From the NCBI RefSeq assembly GCF_025913575.1, contig NZ_CP109785.1, forward strand, positions 2,356,001 to 2,420,000: a stretch of DNA of 64,000 nucleotides, in the 5' to 3' direction. Below, in pieces: positions 35,186 to 44,124 of this stretch. Position numbers and translations under genes: made by a program. The number at the start of each line of letters is the position of its first letter. The first letter of the stretch is position 1. The notes under the pieces were generated by a model. The model was given only the letters and a program-made list of their open reading frames with translations. It did no database searches and was not told the DNA's origin. The stretch is from Halocatena marina (GTDB lineage: Archaea; Halobacteriota; Halobacteria; Halobacteriales; Haloarculaceae).

Positions 35186-36202
35186 ATGATCGACCTTCGA
35201 AGTGACACCGTCACACGACCGAACGACGCGATGCGTGAGAGCGCGCGTGACGCTGAGGTTGGTGATGATGTGTATCACGAGGATCCGACAGTCAACGAAC
35301 TCGAACGTCGTGTAGCCGATCGGCTGGGGTTCGAAGACGCGCTGTTCGTTCCTTCTGGGACAATGGGAAACCAAGTTGCGGCGCGGACACACACGGACCG
35401 CGGACAGGAGATTCTCCTCGAACGCGATAGCCACATCTACCGGTGGGAATGTGCTGGACTCGCCCAACACGCATCACTCCAAACGCGACCGATCGACGGC
35501 GGTAAGCGCGGCGTCATCACCTCTGGAGCTGTCCGCGAAGGGCACGTCCGCGCCAACGACCACCGTCCCGGTACGGGCCTCCTCGCGCTCGAAAACACAC
35601 ACAATGCGAAAGGCGGGACGGCCATCTCGCCCAAGACCATCGACGCAGCTGCAAAAACCGCTCACGATCTTGGAGTTCCGGTCCATCTCGATGGTGCACG
35701 CCTCGCTAACGCTGCTGTCGCTCACGACGTTGCGCTCTCTCGGATGACACGAGAAGTCGACTCCGTTATGATGTGTCTCTCGAAAGGACTCGGTGCTCCT
35801 ATTGGTTCGATGCTTGCAGGATCGTCGGCGTTCATCGATCGCGCTAGACGGGGACGGAAGCTCCTCGGTGGGGGGATGCGACAGGCGGGCATCATTGCTG
35901 CGCCCGGTATGCTCGCGCTCGAAAACGTCGAACGCCTCGAAACAGATCACGAGAACGCCCGTCTGCTTGCTCAGTCACTCGATGCGCTCCAAGGACTCAC
36001 CGCCCACGAACCGGAGACAAATATCGTTCTCGTCGAGACCCACTCCAAAGCGAGTGACTTTCTCACTCGGTGTGCCGATGCTGGCGTTGGCGGTGTCGAA
36101 TTCGACGATCATCTCGTACGATTCACCACTCACTGGGATATTGATCGAGCAGACATCGAAACGGCTATTGAGCGGATCACTAAGGTCATCGAAAAGAGCT
36201 AG
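35186..36202 (+). CDS. Low-specificity L-threonine aldolase
   Basis: 338 residues from ATG 35186 (MIDLRSDTVTRPNDAMRE); an upstream ATG five codons earlier is also in frame. The family hallmark LRSDTVTRP opens the protein. PLP fold-type I features: FVPSGTMGNQVAA, VHLDGARLANAAVAH and SVMMCLSKGLGAPIGSML, with the Schiff-base Lys in LSKGLGAP. It splits L-threonine and allo-threonine into glycine and acetaldehyde. A serine/threonine catabolic role or glycine supply is likely. The end of the gene carries a normal stop, with no terminator beyond AT-rich sequence. Confidence 0.9.
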   Translation: MIDLRSDTVTRPNDAMRESARDAEVGDDVYHEDPTVNELERRVADRLGFEDALFVPSGTMGNQVAARTHTDRGQEILLERDSHIYRWECAGLAQHASLQTRPIDGGKRGVITSGAVREGHVRANDHRPGTGLLALENTHNAKGGTAISPKTIDAAAKTAHDLGVPVHLDGARLANAAVAHDVALSRMTREVDSVMMCLSKGLGAPIGSMLAGSSAFIDRARRGRKLLGGGMRQAGIIAAPGMLALENVERLETDHENARLLAQSLDALQGLTAHEPETNIVLVETHSKASDFLTRCADAGVGGVEFDDHLVRFTTHWDIDRADIETAIERITKVIEKS

Positions 36203-36333
36203 CGGTTTCTCCCTTGGGCCCCTTCTTGGAAAGCAAGCATTGTTCGTCGGAACAGTAAGTACAGCCCGAAGATGAACAACGCGCCAGCAATAAGGAAAAC
36301 GGCGAGTACGGGATCGTTAATACCGAGCACCAT
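36199..36333 (-). CDS. Small single-span membrane protein
   Basis: 44 residues from the ATG complement of 36331-36333. One hydrophobic helix (DPVLAVFLIAGALFIFGLY) followed by a basic then polar end (LLFRRTMLAFQEGAQGRN). The positive-inside residues after the helix are consistent with insertion. Similar short proteins, a single span plus RRTxLxFxEG, occur in haloarchaea as I recall (DUF7859 is one name for such a family), but that identity is not proven. Its 3' end overlaps the threonine aldolase 3' end by 4 bp. Too short for usual gene prediction cut-offs. Confidence 0.55.
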   Translation of the reverse strand: MVLGINDPVLAVFLIAGALFIFGLYLLFRRTMLAFQEGAQGRNR

Positions 36334-36452
36334 GCCTCTATTCCATGCCCATACAACAAAACAATTTCGTCGTTCGTTACTGCTCTTGAGAGGCTTGTTA
36401 GTAGGCAAAGGAAACCATTCACAGAGCGGTTAGAATTGGGCTGGACTCTGAG

Positions 36453-36810
36453 TTAGTGTTCGCCGGGAGTCGTGATTGCGTGCATTCCGGAAGGGTTCCG
36501 TTCGTCGGCTATCTGTACAAGAGCGATCAGACACGACGGGTTCGAGAGGCTCTCCCCAACGACCCCGAATTTATGCTCAGTGCCAACAGGAGCGATGATC
36601 GTATCACCTGATCTCGCGTGAAATACCTCATCACCAACCGTTCACTCCATCTCCCCAGTGTGCATGAAGATGATGGATGATTCATCGTGTGTATGGCGTG
36701 TGCTGGCCTTATTTGGAGTGTGTTCGCGCGTCCATTTCACTTCGAAATGTGTTCGTTCTCGTTTTCATTGCGATGGGCGGATCGAACGGTAGTGGATCAA
36801 ACTCGACCAT
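36453..36810 (-). pseudogene. Broken cupin-domain gene
   Basis: On the minus strand from an ATG at 36810 the frame begins MVEFDPLPFDPP, then shifts by one base between about 36740 and 36766 (the second frame has its own TGA just upstream). The second frame gives EVKWTREHTPNKASTRHTHD and ESSIIFMHTGEME, then TGA at 36642-36644, then TVGDEVFHARSGDTIIAPVG and TEHKFG to a TAA at 36453-36455. Both cupin motifs are recognisable: HTHDESS with the later Glu, and GDTIIAPVGTEH. One frameshift plus one in-frame stop indicate a recent pseudogene of a small single-domain cupin, possibly a sensor or isomerase. The 200 bp beyond its start show nothing else. Confidence 0.7.
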
Positions 36811-37016
36811 TATGAACATCGATGTGCTACTGAAGAGCGCGTCTGGGTTTGCGACGAACTGTGGTAATCCTTCTGGAGGGCTGTAAAGACCTCATCGATG
36901 GAATGACAGGCGACAAGCAGTGTCATCCAGTGTGGAGAGATCAGCCTCCTGCTGCAGCGATCAGCCGACCGATGTGCCGTTCTCACTCTGTCGAGGAACG
37001 GGGTGTCGCGGAGCGA

Positions 37017-37514
37017 TTACACTGTGAATGTATCGATGAGCGTTCCGTCCGGTTCGATGAGCCGTCCTCGAAACGGATCGAGTTCGAGTTCTGCGTACGC
37101 GGGACGATACCATCGCGGATCGGCGTGACTTCCCGGATTGAGAACAGGGAGATCACCGATATAGCGAAAGGAAGGTCTGTGAGAGTGTCCGACAACGAGG
37201 AGGTCCGCGTTTTCCTGCTGTCCGAACAGCGCGAGTCCAGTGTCCGTATGTTCGTGACCGTGTACTAGAGCGATACGAGTTCCTTCGTACTCGACGGTCT
37301 GTGCCACTGGAAGCCGCTCACGAAGCGTGGATGAATCGTTGTTACCGGTAACGCCAGCAAATCGTGTGCTTTCGGCTTCGAAGGCATCGAGAACGGATTC
37401 TGTGACGAAATCACCTGCGTGAAGCACGAGGGTGGCCTCGCGGATAGCGCTGAGCGCGTGATCAGTCAGTCGATGGGAGTCACGGCCATGGGTGTCAGAA
37501 ACGACAGTGATCAT
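37017..37514 (-). CDS. Metallophosphoesterase (YfcE/MJ0936-like phosphodiesterase)
   Basis: 165 residues. Calcineurin-type motifs in order: ITVVSDTHGRDS (DxH), LVLHAGDFVT (GDx2), FAGVTGNNDSS (GNxD), RIALVHGHEH (GH) and LLVVGHSHRP (GHxH). These bind two metals. The family members (MJ0936, YfcE) hydrolyse phosphodiesters such as bis-p-nitrophenyl phosphate; natural substrates are unclear. Length is standard. The start ATG at 37514 is next to a TATA-containing spacer, divergent from the CDF transporter with 75 bp between starts. Confidence 0.9.
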   Translation of the reverse strand: MITVVSDTHGRDSHRLTDHALSAIREATLVLHAGDFVTESVLDAFEAESTRFAGVTGNNDSSTLRERLPVAQTVEYEGTRIALVHGHEHTDTGLALFGQQENADLLVVGHSHRPSFRYIGDLPVLNPGSHADPRWYRPAYAELELDPFRGRLIEPDGTLIDTFTV

Positions 37515-37588
37515 GGAATGATGGTTATCAACCGCATACGAGAGTACGAGCGGTAGGCATTTCGTTTATCCTCTGGTTTGGTAGAGTA

Positions 37589-38530
37589 ATGGCAAGTAGT
37601 AAATCAGTCGTCATTGCAGCGTTATTCGCAAACGCAGCGATTACGGTTTTAAAATTCGCTGGGTTCCTCCTGACAGGAAGCCCAGCGATGCTCTCAGAAA
37701 CATATCATTCGGTCTCTGATACGGGTAATCAGGTGTTTCTTCTCATTGGTATTCGCTACAGCGGCCGAGAAGCAGACGATAAGCATCCCTTCGGCTACGG
37801 AAAGGCACAGTTCTTCTACTCGTTCCTCGTCGCAGTCCTGTTGTTCGGCATCGCTGGCTGGGAGAGCGTGACGCACGGATACCACTCAATCATGCACCCA
37901 CATCCAGTCACGACCTCCACGGAAACGCTGTTTGGCTACCAATTTCCCTCTCACTGGGTCAACTACACGGTGCTCATCGGGGCAATCGCCTTCGAGACTT
38001 ACGCACTCTGGAAAGCGTATCTGGGCATTTCCCGGCAGATGAAAGAACACAACTGGGAGAGCCTTTCAGAAGCATTCCGGAAAACCAGCGATGTGACGAC
38101 GCTGACGGCGCTCACCGAAGATTTCGTCGCTGTCGCTGGTGCCGGGATTGCCCTCTTCGGAATCTACCTCTCACGAATCACAGGCAATCCCTTCTACGAT
38201 GCTGCTGCGTCAGTCTTCATCGGACTCTTGTTGATGGGCTTTGCACTCGCACTCGCGTGGGAGAACAAGCGCCTCCTGCTCGGAGAGAGTCTTCCGTCCG
38301 GAGACGAACGACAGCTGAGAGCGATCGTCACTCAGTGGGACACTGTTCGACATATTGACGACTTCCGAACGGTCTTTTTCGGACCCGAACAACTCCTCGT
38401 AACTGCCGACATCAGTTTCGAAGATACGATGGACACAGAGTCGATCGACGAACAGATAACGGCTATCGAGAACGCGCTCATAGAACACAATCCACAAATC
38501 GAGAAGGTCTACATCGAACCAGAGATGTAA
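37589..38530 (+). CDS. Cation diffusion facilitator (CDF) transporter
   Basis: 313 residues, six hydrophobic spans in the N-terminal 225 residues. The metal site of span II is YHSVSDTGNQV (HxxxD) and that of span V is ALTEDFVAVAGAGIALFG (DxxA); the GxGKAQFFYSFL loop between spans II and III is typical (RHPFGYGKAQF form). The C-terminal cytoplasmic domain (about 235-313) has the ferredoxin-like dimer fold (VRHIDDFRTVFFGPEQLLV, IEKVYIEPE). The branch resembles Zn2+/Mn2+/Fe2+ CDF exporters driven by proton exchange; exact metal is not readable. Confidence 0.9.
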   Translation: MASSKSVVIAALFANAAITVLKFAGFLLTGSPAMLSETYHSVSDTGNQVFLLIGIRYSGREADDKHPFGYGKAQFFYSFLVAVLLFGIAGWESVTHGYHSIMHPHPVTTSTETLFGYQFPSHWVNYTVLIGAIAFETYALWKAYLGISRQMKEHNWESLSEAFRKTSDVTTLTALTEDFVAVAGAGIALFGIYLSRITGNPFYDAAASVFIGLLLMGFALALAWENKRLLLGESLPSGDERQLRAIVTQWDTVRHIDDFRTVFFGPEQLLVTADISFEDTMDTESIDEQITAIENALIEHNPQIEKVYIEPEM

Positions 38531-38851
38531 ACGATGACGACAGAGTCCATATAGAACAGTTATCATTCATTTTCGCACCATTTAATACTATGAACAGATG
38601 TGAGTACGTACATTCATCATTTACAGAAGAAATGGACCACCACCTCTTATAAAAGCCGTCAACAGACAGGTAAACAATTATTACGTATGATTAAGATGAG
38701 CCTTAACAAACACATTATCGAACCACGAAAGCCCTGTGACGGAGGGAACATCCTCCAAACCGGGGAGGTTCGATATCAGTGAGTACGGGCACAAGCGCAT
38801 CACCATGCATACCGTCACACAATCGCCGATCCAATAAACAGAAAGCAAATC
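38531..38851. other. Intergenic region without a supported gene
   Basis: 321 bp, AT-rich in the first 170 bp. A minus-strand frame ending at 38681 (PYSLISNLPGLEDVPSVTG) crosses the region but runs into the histidine kinase gene and has no recognisable family. The last 60 bp probably hold the promoter of the kinase (TATA-like AATAAACAG near 38835). Confidence 0.4.
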
Positions 38852-40375
38852 ATGAAAAGGGAGCCAAGAGGTGCTGCTCACAGGTATCTGAGCGCAGCAC
38901 TCGTCGGTGGGATCGGAGTAGTGACTGGTTCGGTTCACACCTATCACTTCATTACCGATGGTCCTAATTCGCTCCTCGCAACCATCAGTGGTATTGTTCT
39001 CCCGTTGTGTCTTTCGCTGGCGATGGCTGGTTCTGGATGGTGGCTCGTGCGGAGCAATATAACGGACAAACAAGTCACCAGAATCGTCAGCTGGAGCACC
39101 ATGGGGGCAGTGGTGTTCATTATCTCGGGTTTGTTGATAATTCAATATCAGCAGGCACAAGGCGTCATGATGAGCGACCGCGTGTTCATACTCATAGACA
39201 GCGCGACGGGAGGAATGGCTATTGGCTTCGCCTTCGGATTGTACGCAACTCGGATCAAGCGCCGAACATTGCAGTTAGATCGGTATCAACGCCGGTTAGA
39301 ACAAGAACGCGACCGATTCGTAGCACTACTCGATAATCTCCCAGATCCAGTCATCCAGTACGAGCATGTGGACGGTACACCGACAATTCGCGCCGTTAAT
39401 CCAGCATTCGATCGGGTATTCGATGCTGATGGTGCGACTGTCGACGGAATTCAGATCAGTGAAGTCGTCGTTCCCCCTAATCAGGAGCGCGCAGCCATCG
39501 ATCTCGATACTGATCTCCACTCCGACAAGACGCTACAACACGAAATTCGACTGAAGACATCAGCAGGTATCCGCGATTTTCAACTGATTGTCATCCCGCC
39601 AGCAGTCGCTACGACAGACGGAACTGGACACATCATCGCAACAGATGTTACCGAGAATAAACAGCACGTGAGACGATTAGAGGTTCTAAACCGTGTCCTG
39701 CGACACGATCTGCGCAACCATGCTGGGGTCATTATTGGCAACGCTGACCTGCTGATCGACAAATTATCGGAAACAACCCGAGCAGAAACAATACGGGATA
39801 CAGCCAATAAGCTCGTCGAGTTAGGCGATACAGTCCAGCAGATAGAGCACGCACTCGATCGCAACAACGAGACGACAGAGACAGTCTCTCTGCCTGAAGT
39901 ACTCGATGAATGTGTCAGGCGCGCTCGCAATGAGTACCCAGAAGCCGATATTAGGACCGAGATACCCTCGAATGAGAACATGGCTGTGTGGGCAAATGAT
40001 CAGATTGACTTAGTGTTCGATAATGTGATCGAGAACGCCATTGAGCACAACGATGCTACAACCCCAACTGTCACAATAACGATTACGAGCACGCACACCT
40101 TCACTACCGTCGAAATAGCAGACAATGGTCCGGGACTTCCTGATCGAGAACGACAGGTCCTACAGGAGGGGACAGAAACACAGCTAAAGCATTCGCTTGG
40201 CTTGGGACTGTGGCTCATTAGTTGGATCGTCGTTGACTCGGGCGGTGACGTAGCGTTTGAGGATAATGATCCACACGGCAGTATCGTTTCGATCGATCTC
40301 CCGAAAGCAGATAGCAAGACGGCAGAGACGGTCAATAAGCGATCTGCATCGTCAACGAGATTCGTGAGTGAGTAG
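38852..40375 (+). CDS. Membrane sensor histidine kinase with PAS domain
   Basis: 507 residues. The N-terminal part has four transmembrane helices (YLSAALVGGIGVVTGSVHTY, LLATISGIVLPLCLSLAMAG, IVSWSTMGAVVFIISGLLII, IDSATGGMAIGFAFGLYAT). A coiled linker (LQLDRYQRRLEQERDRFVAL) leads to a PAS domain (about 155-270; LPDPVIQYEHVDGTPTIRAV). The histidine box is NRVLRHDLRNHAGVIIGNAD, and the ATPase has NVIENAIEHND (N box), DNGPGLP (G1) and HSLGLGLWLISWIV (G2). This is the haloarchaeal HTR-type soluble-signal kinase layout; no adjacent response regulator is seen, so its partner is elsewhere. Signal unknown. Confidence 0.9.
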   Translation: MKREPRGAAHRYLSAALVGGIGVVTGSVHTYHFITDGPNSLLATISGIVLPLCLSLAMAGSGWWLVRSNITDKQVTRIVSWSTMGAVVFIISGLLIIQYQQAQGVMMSDRVFILIDSATGGMAIGFAFGLYATRIKRRTLQLDRYQRRLEQERDRFVALLDNLPDPVIQYEHVDGTPTIRAVNPAFDRVFDADGATVDGIQISEVVVPPNQERAAIDLDTDLHSDKTLQHEIRLKTSAGIRDFQLIVIPPAVATTDGTGHIIATDVTENKQHVRRLEVLNRVLRHDLRNHAGVIIGNADLLIDKLSETTRAETIRDTANKLVELGDTVQQIEHALDRNNETTETVSLPEVLDECVRRARNEYPEADIRTEIPSNENMAVWANDQIDLVFDNVIENAIEHNDATTPTVTITITSTHTFTTVEIADNGPGLPDRERQVLQEGTETQLKHSLGLGLWLISWIVVDSGGDVAFEDNDPHGSIVSIDLPKADSKTAETVNKRSASSTRFVSE

Positions 40376-41165
40376 TCACACAACCCGGTTCCAATTCAGT
40401 CGATACCGCACGAAGGAATGCTATCAAATATCTTATCCAAATTATGACAACCAGATAAATTGTATTTGTACACTACATTTCCCACGTAGAGATCCATAGC
40501 GATACCTCATTTGGACAGCGGTATGCGAGAAACTATAATAATGTTTTTAACCGTTTGTTGAATACGGGAATACGTAGTGCTTAGCGCTACCACTGCATCG
40601 CATAGCAAGCACGTAAGATAACAGATGAGGGTCAGTAACAGCCTCTCTGACACCTCTGCCGTTTCTACGATATCATGGTCCACGTGGCAGGCAGGCATGA
40701 TCCTGTTTGCCCAAATCAGATCTTCAAAGCGCAGTTCGATAGACATCTTTGTAGATAATCTTCACCAACTAATGTTGTGAGTGAACATCGCACGTATTCG
40801 AAGACGTTTGTCTGAGATAATCATCAAGTCATATAATAATTGTATTGTAATCTTCCAATTATCTTTGAATAATACGTCTGACAGGGATTTATATGATAGC
40901 CTCAATGCAGCCTAGACGAGGCTGTTACAGCGGGAGTCAGCGCATCTTCCGCTCTTTCGGAGGCATTTTCCGGCAGCCTCTCCGCCATGAGAGTAACCCG
41001 TGATGGGACATCTCCCATCTACCCCATCCCATCGTATTCCTGTCCACAAATTGGATGGGGTGGGATAATAGTTGGTAATAAAGATAGTGTTAATTTGCAA
41101 TTAGTTTTGTAGTTGCGGATAATATAGCAACACTTAATTGGTTGTTACTCACAGGGTAGTCCGCT
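40376..41165. other. AT-rich spacer with hairpins
   Basis: 790 bp. The first 530 bp are AT-rich with no convincing gene. A 79-residue minus-strand frame at 40507-40746 (LRFEDLIWANRIMPACHVDH) is possible but has no recognised family. The part from about 40910 to 41065 is distinctly more GC-rich and contains two inverted repeats (see 41003-41061). The last 60 bp are AT-rich and lead into the Tat-exported gene. Confidence 0.4.
41003..41061. other. Tandem inverted repeats (possible structured RNA or element end)
   Basis: ATGGGA-CATC-TCCCAT (41003-41018) is a perfect 6-bp stem with a 4-nt loop. Immediately after, ACCCCATCC (41021-41029) pairs perfectly with GGATGGGGT (41053-41061) across a 23-nt loop. 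No poly-T follows on either strand, so a simple terminator is less likely. Could be a small RNA, the end of a mobile element, or a recombination site. Confidence 0.4.
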
Positions 41166-42149
41166 ATGGTCCGAGACAAGTCTCGTCGCCGATTTTTGCA
41201 ATTGGCGGCTGCTGGTGCAACATCAGCCGGAGTTAGTCGTATCGCAACTACCCGAGGGCGGGCACTGCCTGCCGTCGGTGGTCCCTCGGTCATCGGCCAA
41301 ACTGGCCGAATCGTCGCTGGTCAGAGCGATCCTGACCGCTGGGCCCGTGTCTCATTTGATATCCCGTTTGCACTCACCCCCGTCGTTATCATGAACCCCG
41401 TCACCGCAAACGAGACGGCCCCCGTCGATGTCCACATCCGGAAGGTTACCCGGAACGGCTTTGAGTTCCGCCTCGAAGAGTGGGATTACCAAGACGGCGA
41501 GCACGCCGCCGAAGAACTACACTTCCTTGCGATGGCACGCGGTGTCCACGAACTCGTCGGCGCACTCCTCAACGCCGAAGCCGGCTTCGTCGCCGCTAAC
41601 ACCACTGCACAGAGCGTCTCCTTCACGCAGTCGTTCTCCCAGCGCCCCACCGTCTTCGCACAAGCACAGACGCATAATGGCCGCCGCGGCGATGCCGCCG
41701 GCAAGGGCGATTCCATCACCACCCGCGTCGACGTCGCGGGCACCAACCAGTTCACCGTCAAACTCCAAGAACAGGAGCGATACCGACAGTTCCACCGCTC
41801 GGAAACGGTTGGCTACATCGCCCTCGAACCCGGTGAGGGCATCCTCGATCCGCCGCTTGGCAAGCTCGATTCGATCCTCGGCGGCTTCGAAGTCGACGCC
41901 ACCACCCAGACCGTCACGCACGACGAGTACCCACTCGAGTTCGCAAACGACTACGACTCACCCATCTGCCTCGCCGACATGCAGACACTCGCCGGGCACA
42001 ACACCGCCACCACCCGCGTGAGCGATATCGACGGAACTGGTGCAACCGTCGCTGTCGAGGAAGAACAGAGTGCTGACACCGAAGTCGAACACGTCCCCGA
42101 AGCCATCGGCTACGCCGTCTTCGAAGACGACGCCCTCCTCTACGTCTGA
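41166..42149 (+). CDS. Tat-exported protein with H-type lectin-like domain
   Basis: 327 residues. The start ATG at 41166 gives a clear Tat signal (KSRRRFLQLAAAGATSAGVS). The mature part has two similar beta-rich segments: SFDIPFALTPVVIMNPVTAN, VHIRKVTRNGFEFRLEEWDY and LHFLAMARGVHE recall the H-type lectin fold (six-stranded sandwich seen in snail agglutinin and discoidin), and TQSFSQRPTVFAQAQTHNG begins the second. Codons end mostly in C (CGC, GCC, ACC, TCC) and the GC content is clearly higher than in both neighbours, which points to a different history or to strong expression. No cysteine in the mature domain. Ligand unknown. Confidence 0.65.
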   Translation: MVRDKSRRRFLQLAAAGATSAGVSRIATTRGRALPAVGGPSVIGQTGRIVAGQSDPDRWARVSFDIPFALTPVVIMNPVTANETAPVDVHIRKVTRNGFEFRLEEWDYQDGEHAAEELHFLAMARGVHELVGALLNAEAGFVAANTTAQSVSFTQSFSQRPTVFAQAQTHNGRRGDAAGKGDSITTRVDVAGTNQFTVKLQEQERYRQFHRSETVGYIALEPGEGILDPPLGKLDSILGGFEVDATTQTVTHDEYPLEFANDYDSPICLADMQTLAGHNTATTRVSDIDGTGATVAVEEEQSADTEVEHVPEAIGYAVFEDDALLYV

Positions 42150-42346
42150 AGCGGACGAGCATGGTCCATGCAGTTTTTGGCTGATTCAGTTCTAAAGAGC
42201 GGCACGTCTGTTCATGTACGTACGATGACCACAATGTAGTGGATCGTAACACCGCATGACTACTACGAATACATCACAACACAGTCATGATAGACCGTGT
42301 TAAATCCGGGCATTTTTATGTGCTGACACATATGTACGTCGCATCC

Positions 42347-44020
42347 ATGTCGCTTGAGACCATCAACGCCGGTGTATGGGCACTCGTCCCCGCGATTCTC
42401 GCGATTGGGTTAGCGTGGACCACCCGCGATGCCCTCATTGGTTTGTTTGTTGGCGTTATCGGTGCAGGCATCGTCTACGGAGCGTTTAGTCCGGCCACTG
42501 TCGGAGTTCCATCGGGCCTCACAGGGAGTATTACTGGGACCATCCTCGGTGGCGTGATGGGACTAACCGTCGTCCCGACCCTCATTGCAACTGCGCCGCT
42601 GTTCAACGACGCATGGTACGTCGAAAACGTACTACTTGCAATCTTCATGATTGGCGGAATGATTGGCCTGATGATTCGTGCTGGGGCAATCCAAGGTGTT
42701 CTCGAAGCACTGGCCGCACGTGTCGATTCACCAGCAGATGCCGAGCGGGCGTCGTTTTTCGCTGGTATGATCGTCCACATCGACGATTATTTCAACTGTC
42801 TTGTGGTCGGATCGATGATGCGACCACTCACAGATCGCTACAACGTTTCGCGGGCCAAGCTCGCGTACTACGTTGACAGTGCTGGCAGTCCGGCTGCGAG
42901 ACTCGCGTTTTACTCGACGTGGGGAGTCGCACTCATCGGTTTCATCGGCGGAGGACTTGTCCGAGCACAGCAGAACGGTGAGTTGCCGGCAAGTATGAGC
43001 AACTACGTGCAAGGATCTGGCCAGCAGGCGAGCGCAGTCACCGCCGAAATCTGGCCGCTGTTTTTCAACAGTCTCTTTTTCGGGTTTTACTCATGGATCG
43101 CGCTTATCATCGCGGCGTTGGTCGCGTGGCAAATCATCCCGAACATCGGGATGATGAAGCGCGAAGAAGAACGCGCACGCTCGGGTAACGGTGTTGTTGG
43201 CCCGGACGCCGACCCGATGATATCCGAAGAGATGAATCAGTACGAGATGTCAGAGGCTGCCACTCCCGATTGGCGCAACTTCGTGGTCCCAATTGCGACA
43301 ATGATACTCATCGCCGTCATGGCGATGTTCTGGCGGGCAAATCCGGTCATTCAAGCGCCACAGATGTCTACGCTGTTCTCTGCCGGAGGGTATTCACTGA
43401 TCCTCCCGTCTGGTGGACAGTGGTCGTTCGATATCGGCGGTGTCCGGCTCGGACTGGCCGCCACTGCGGGATTGGTCGTCGCGTTCGTTCTCTATCGAAT
43501 CCGTGGGGATATCCCAACGAACACGGACGCGACAGACGCGATCGTCCGTGGTTTCAAAGGAATTCTCCTCGCTGCAGTCATCCTCACTCTTGCAAGCTCC
43601 ATCCAGAATAGCGTTTCACTGCTCGGGATATCGAAGTTCGTCACCAACTGGTTCCAAGGTGTGCCAGCGTCGATCGTTCCAGTTAGTCTCTTCATTGCAA
43701 CGAGTTTCATCAGCTTCTCTGACGGGAGTTCGTGGGCAACCTACGGGATCATGTTCCCAATTGCGATTCCGATCGTGTTTGTCACGGGAGCGAATCTCCC
43801 GTTGGTTCTCGGAGCCGTTTTCAGTGGTGGTATCTTCGGTGATCACTGCTCACCGATCAGCGATACGACCGTGCTTTCTTCCTCGACGAGCGGAAGCGAC
43901 CACATGGTTCACGTCCGTACTCAGATCCCGTATGCGCTGATCACCGCGACGATCGCTGCAGTGCTGTTTCTCATCTTCGGCTTTCTGATCCCACAAGGGT
44001 TCAACATTATTCCGTACTGA
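42347..44020 (+). CDS. Na+/H+ antiporter NhaC family
   Basis: 557 residues from ATG 42347 (MSLETINAGVWALVPAILAI); an in-frame ATG 20 codons earlier is less likely. About twelve transmembrane helices. The NhaC hallmark segments are present: GMIVHIDDYFNCLVVGSMMR (His-Asp-Asp in the transport core), LAYYVDSAGSPAARLAFYST, FIATSFISFSDGSSWATYGI and GIFGDHCSPISDTTVLSSST. NhaC proteins exchange Na+ (sometimes malate/lactate) for protons, fitting a salt-in organism. A short hydrophilic loop of about 40 residues after helix 7 is charged (EEERARSGNGV). Confidence 0.9.
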   Translation: MSLETINAGVWALVPAILAIGLAWTTRDALIGLFVGVIGAGIVYGAFSPATVGVPSGLTGSITGTILGGVMGLTVVPTLIATAPLFNDAWYVENVLLAIFMIGGMIGLMIRAGAIQGVLEALAARVDSPADAERASFFAGMIVHIDDYFNCLVVGSMMRPLTDRYNVSRAKLAYYVDSAGSPAARLAFYSTWGVALIGFIGGGLVRAQQNGELPASMSNYVQGSGQQASAVTAEIWPLFFNSLFFGFYSWIALIIAALVAWQIIPNIGMMKREEERARSGNGVVGPDADPMISEEMNQYEMSEAATPDWRNFVVPIATMILIAVMAMFWRANPVIQAPQMSTLFSAGGYSLILPSGGQWSFDIGGVRLGLAATAGLVVAFVLYRIRGDIPTNTDATDAIVRGFKGILLAAVILTLASSIQNSVSLLGISKFVTNWFQGVPASIVPVSLFIATSFISFSDGSSWATYGIMFPIAIPIVFVTGANLPLVLGAVFSGGIFGDHCSPISDTTVLSSSTSGSDHMVHVRTQIPYALITATIAAVLFLIFGFLIPQGFNIIPY

Positions 44021-44124
44021 TCTCGGCGAGTCAGGATGTTGAACTGGTGTCAGTCGGTATGAATTCTGCGTAGCAGATGACCGCGAGCGTTTTACGCGCC
44101 AGTCGGTTATCGCTGGATACGACC

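Noticed and set aside
38681-39160. 159-residue minus-strand ORF overlapping the histidine kinase start
   Set aside because: Most of it is antisense to the kinase; the free part has no family match.
40507-40746. 79-residue minus-strand ORF in the AT-rich spacer
   Set aside because: No start signal, no recognised family; kept only as a note in the spacer entry. A homology search could change this.
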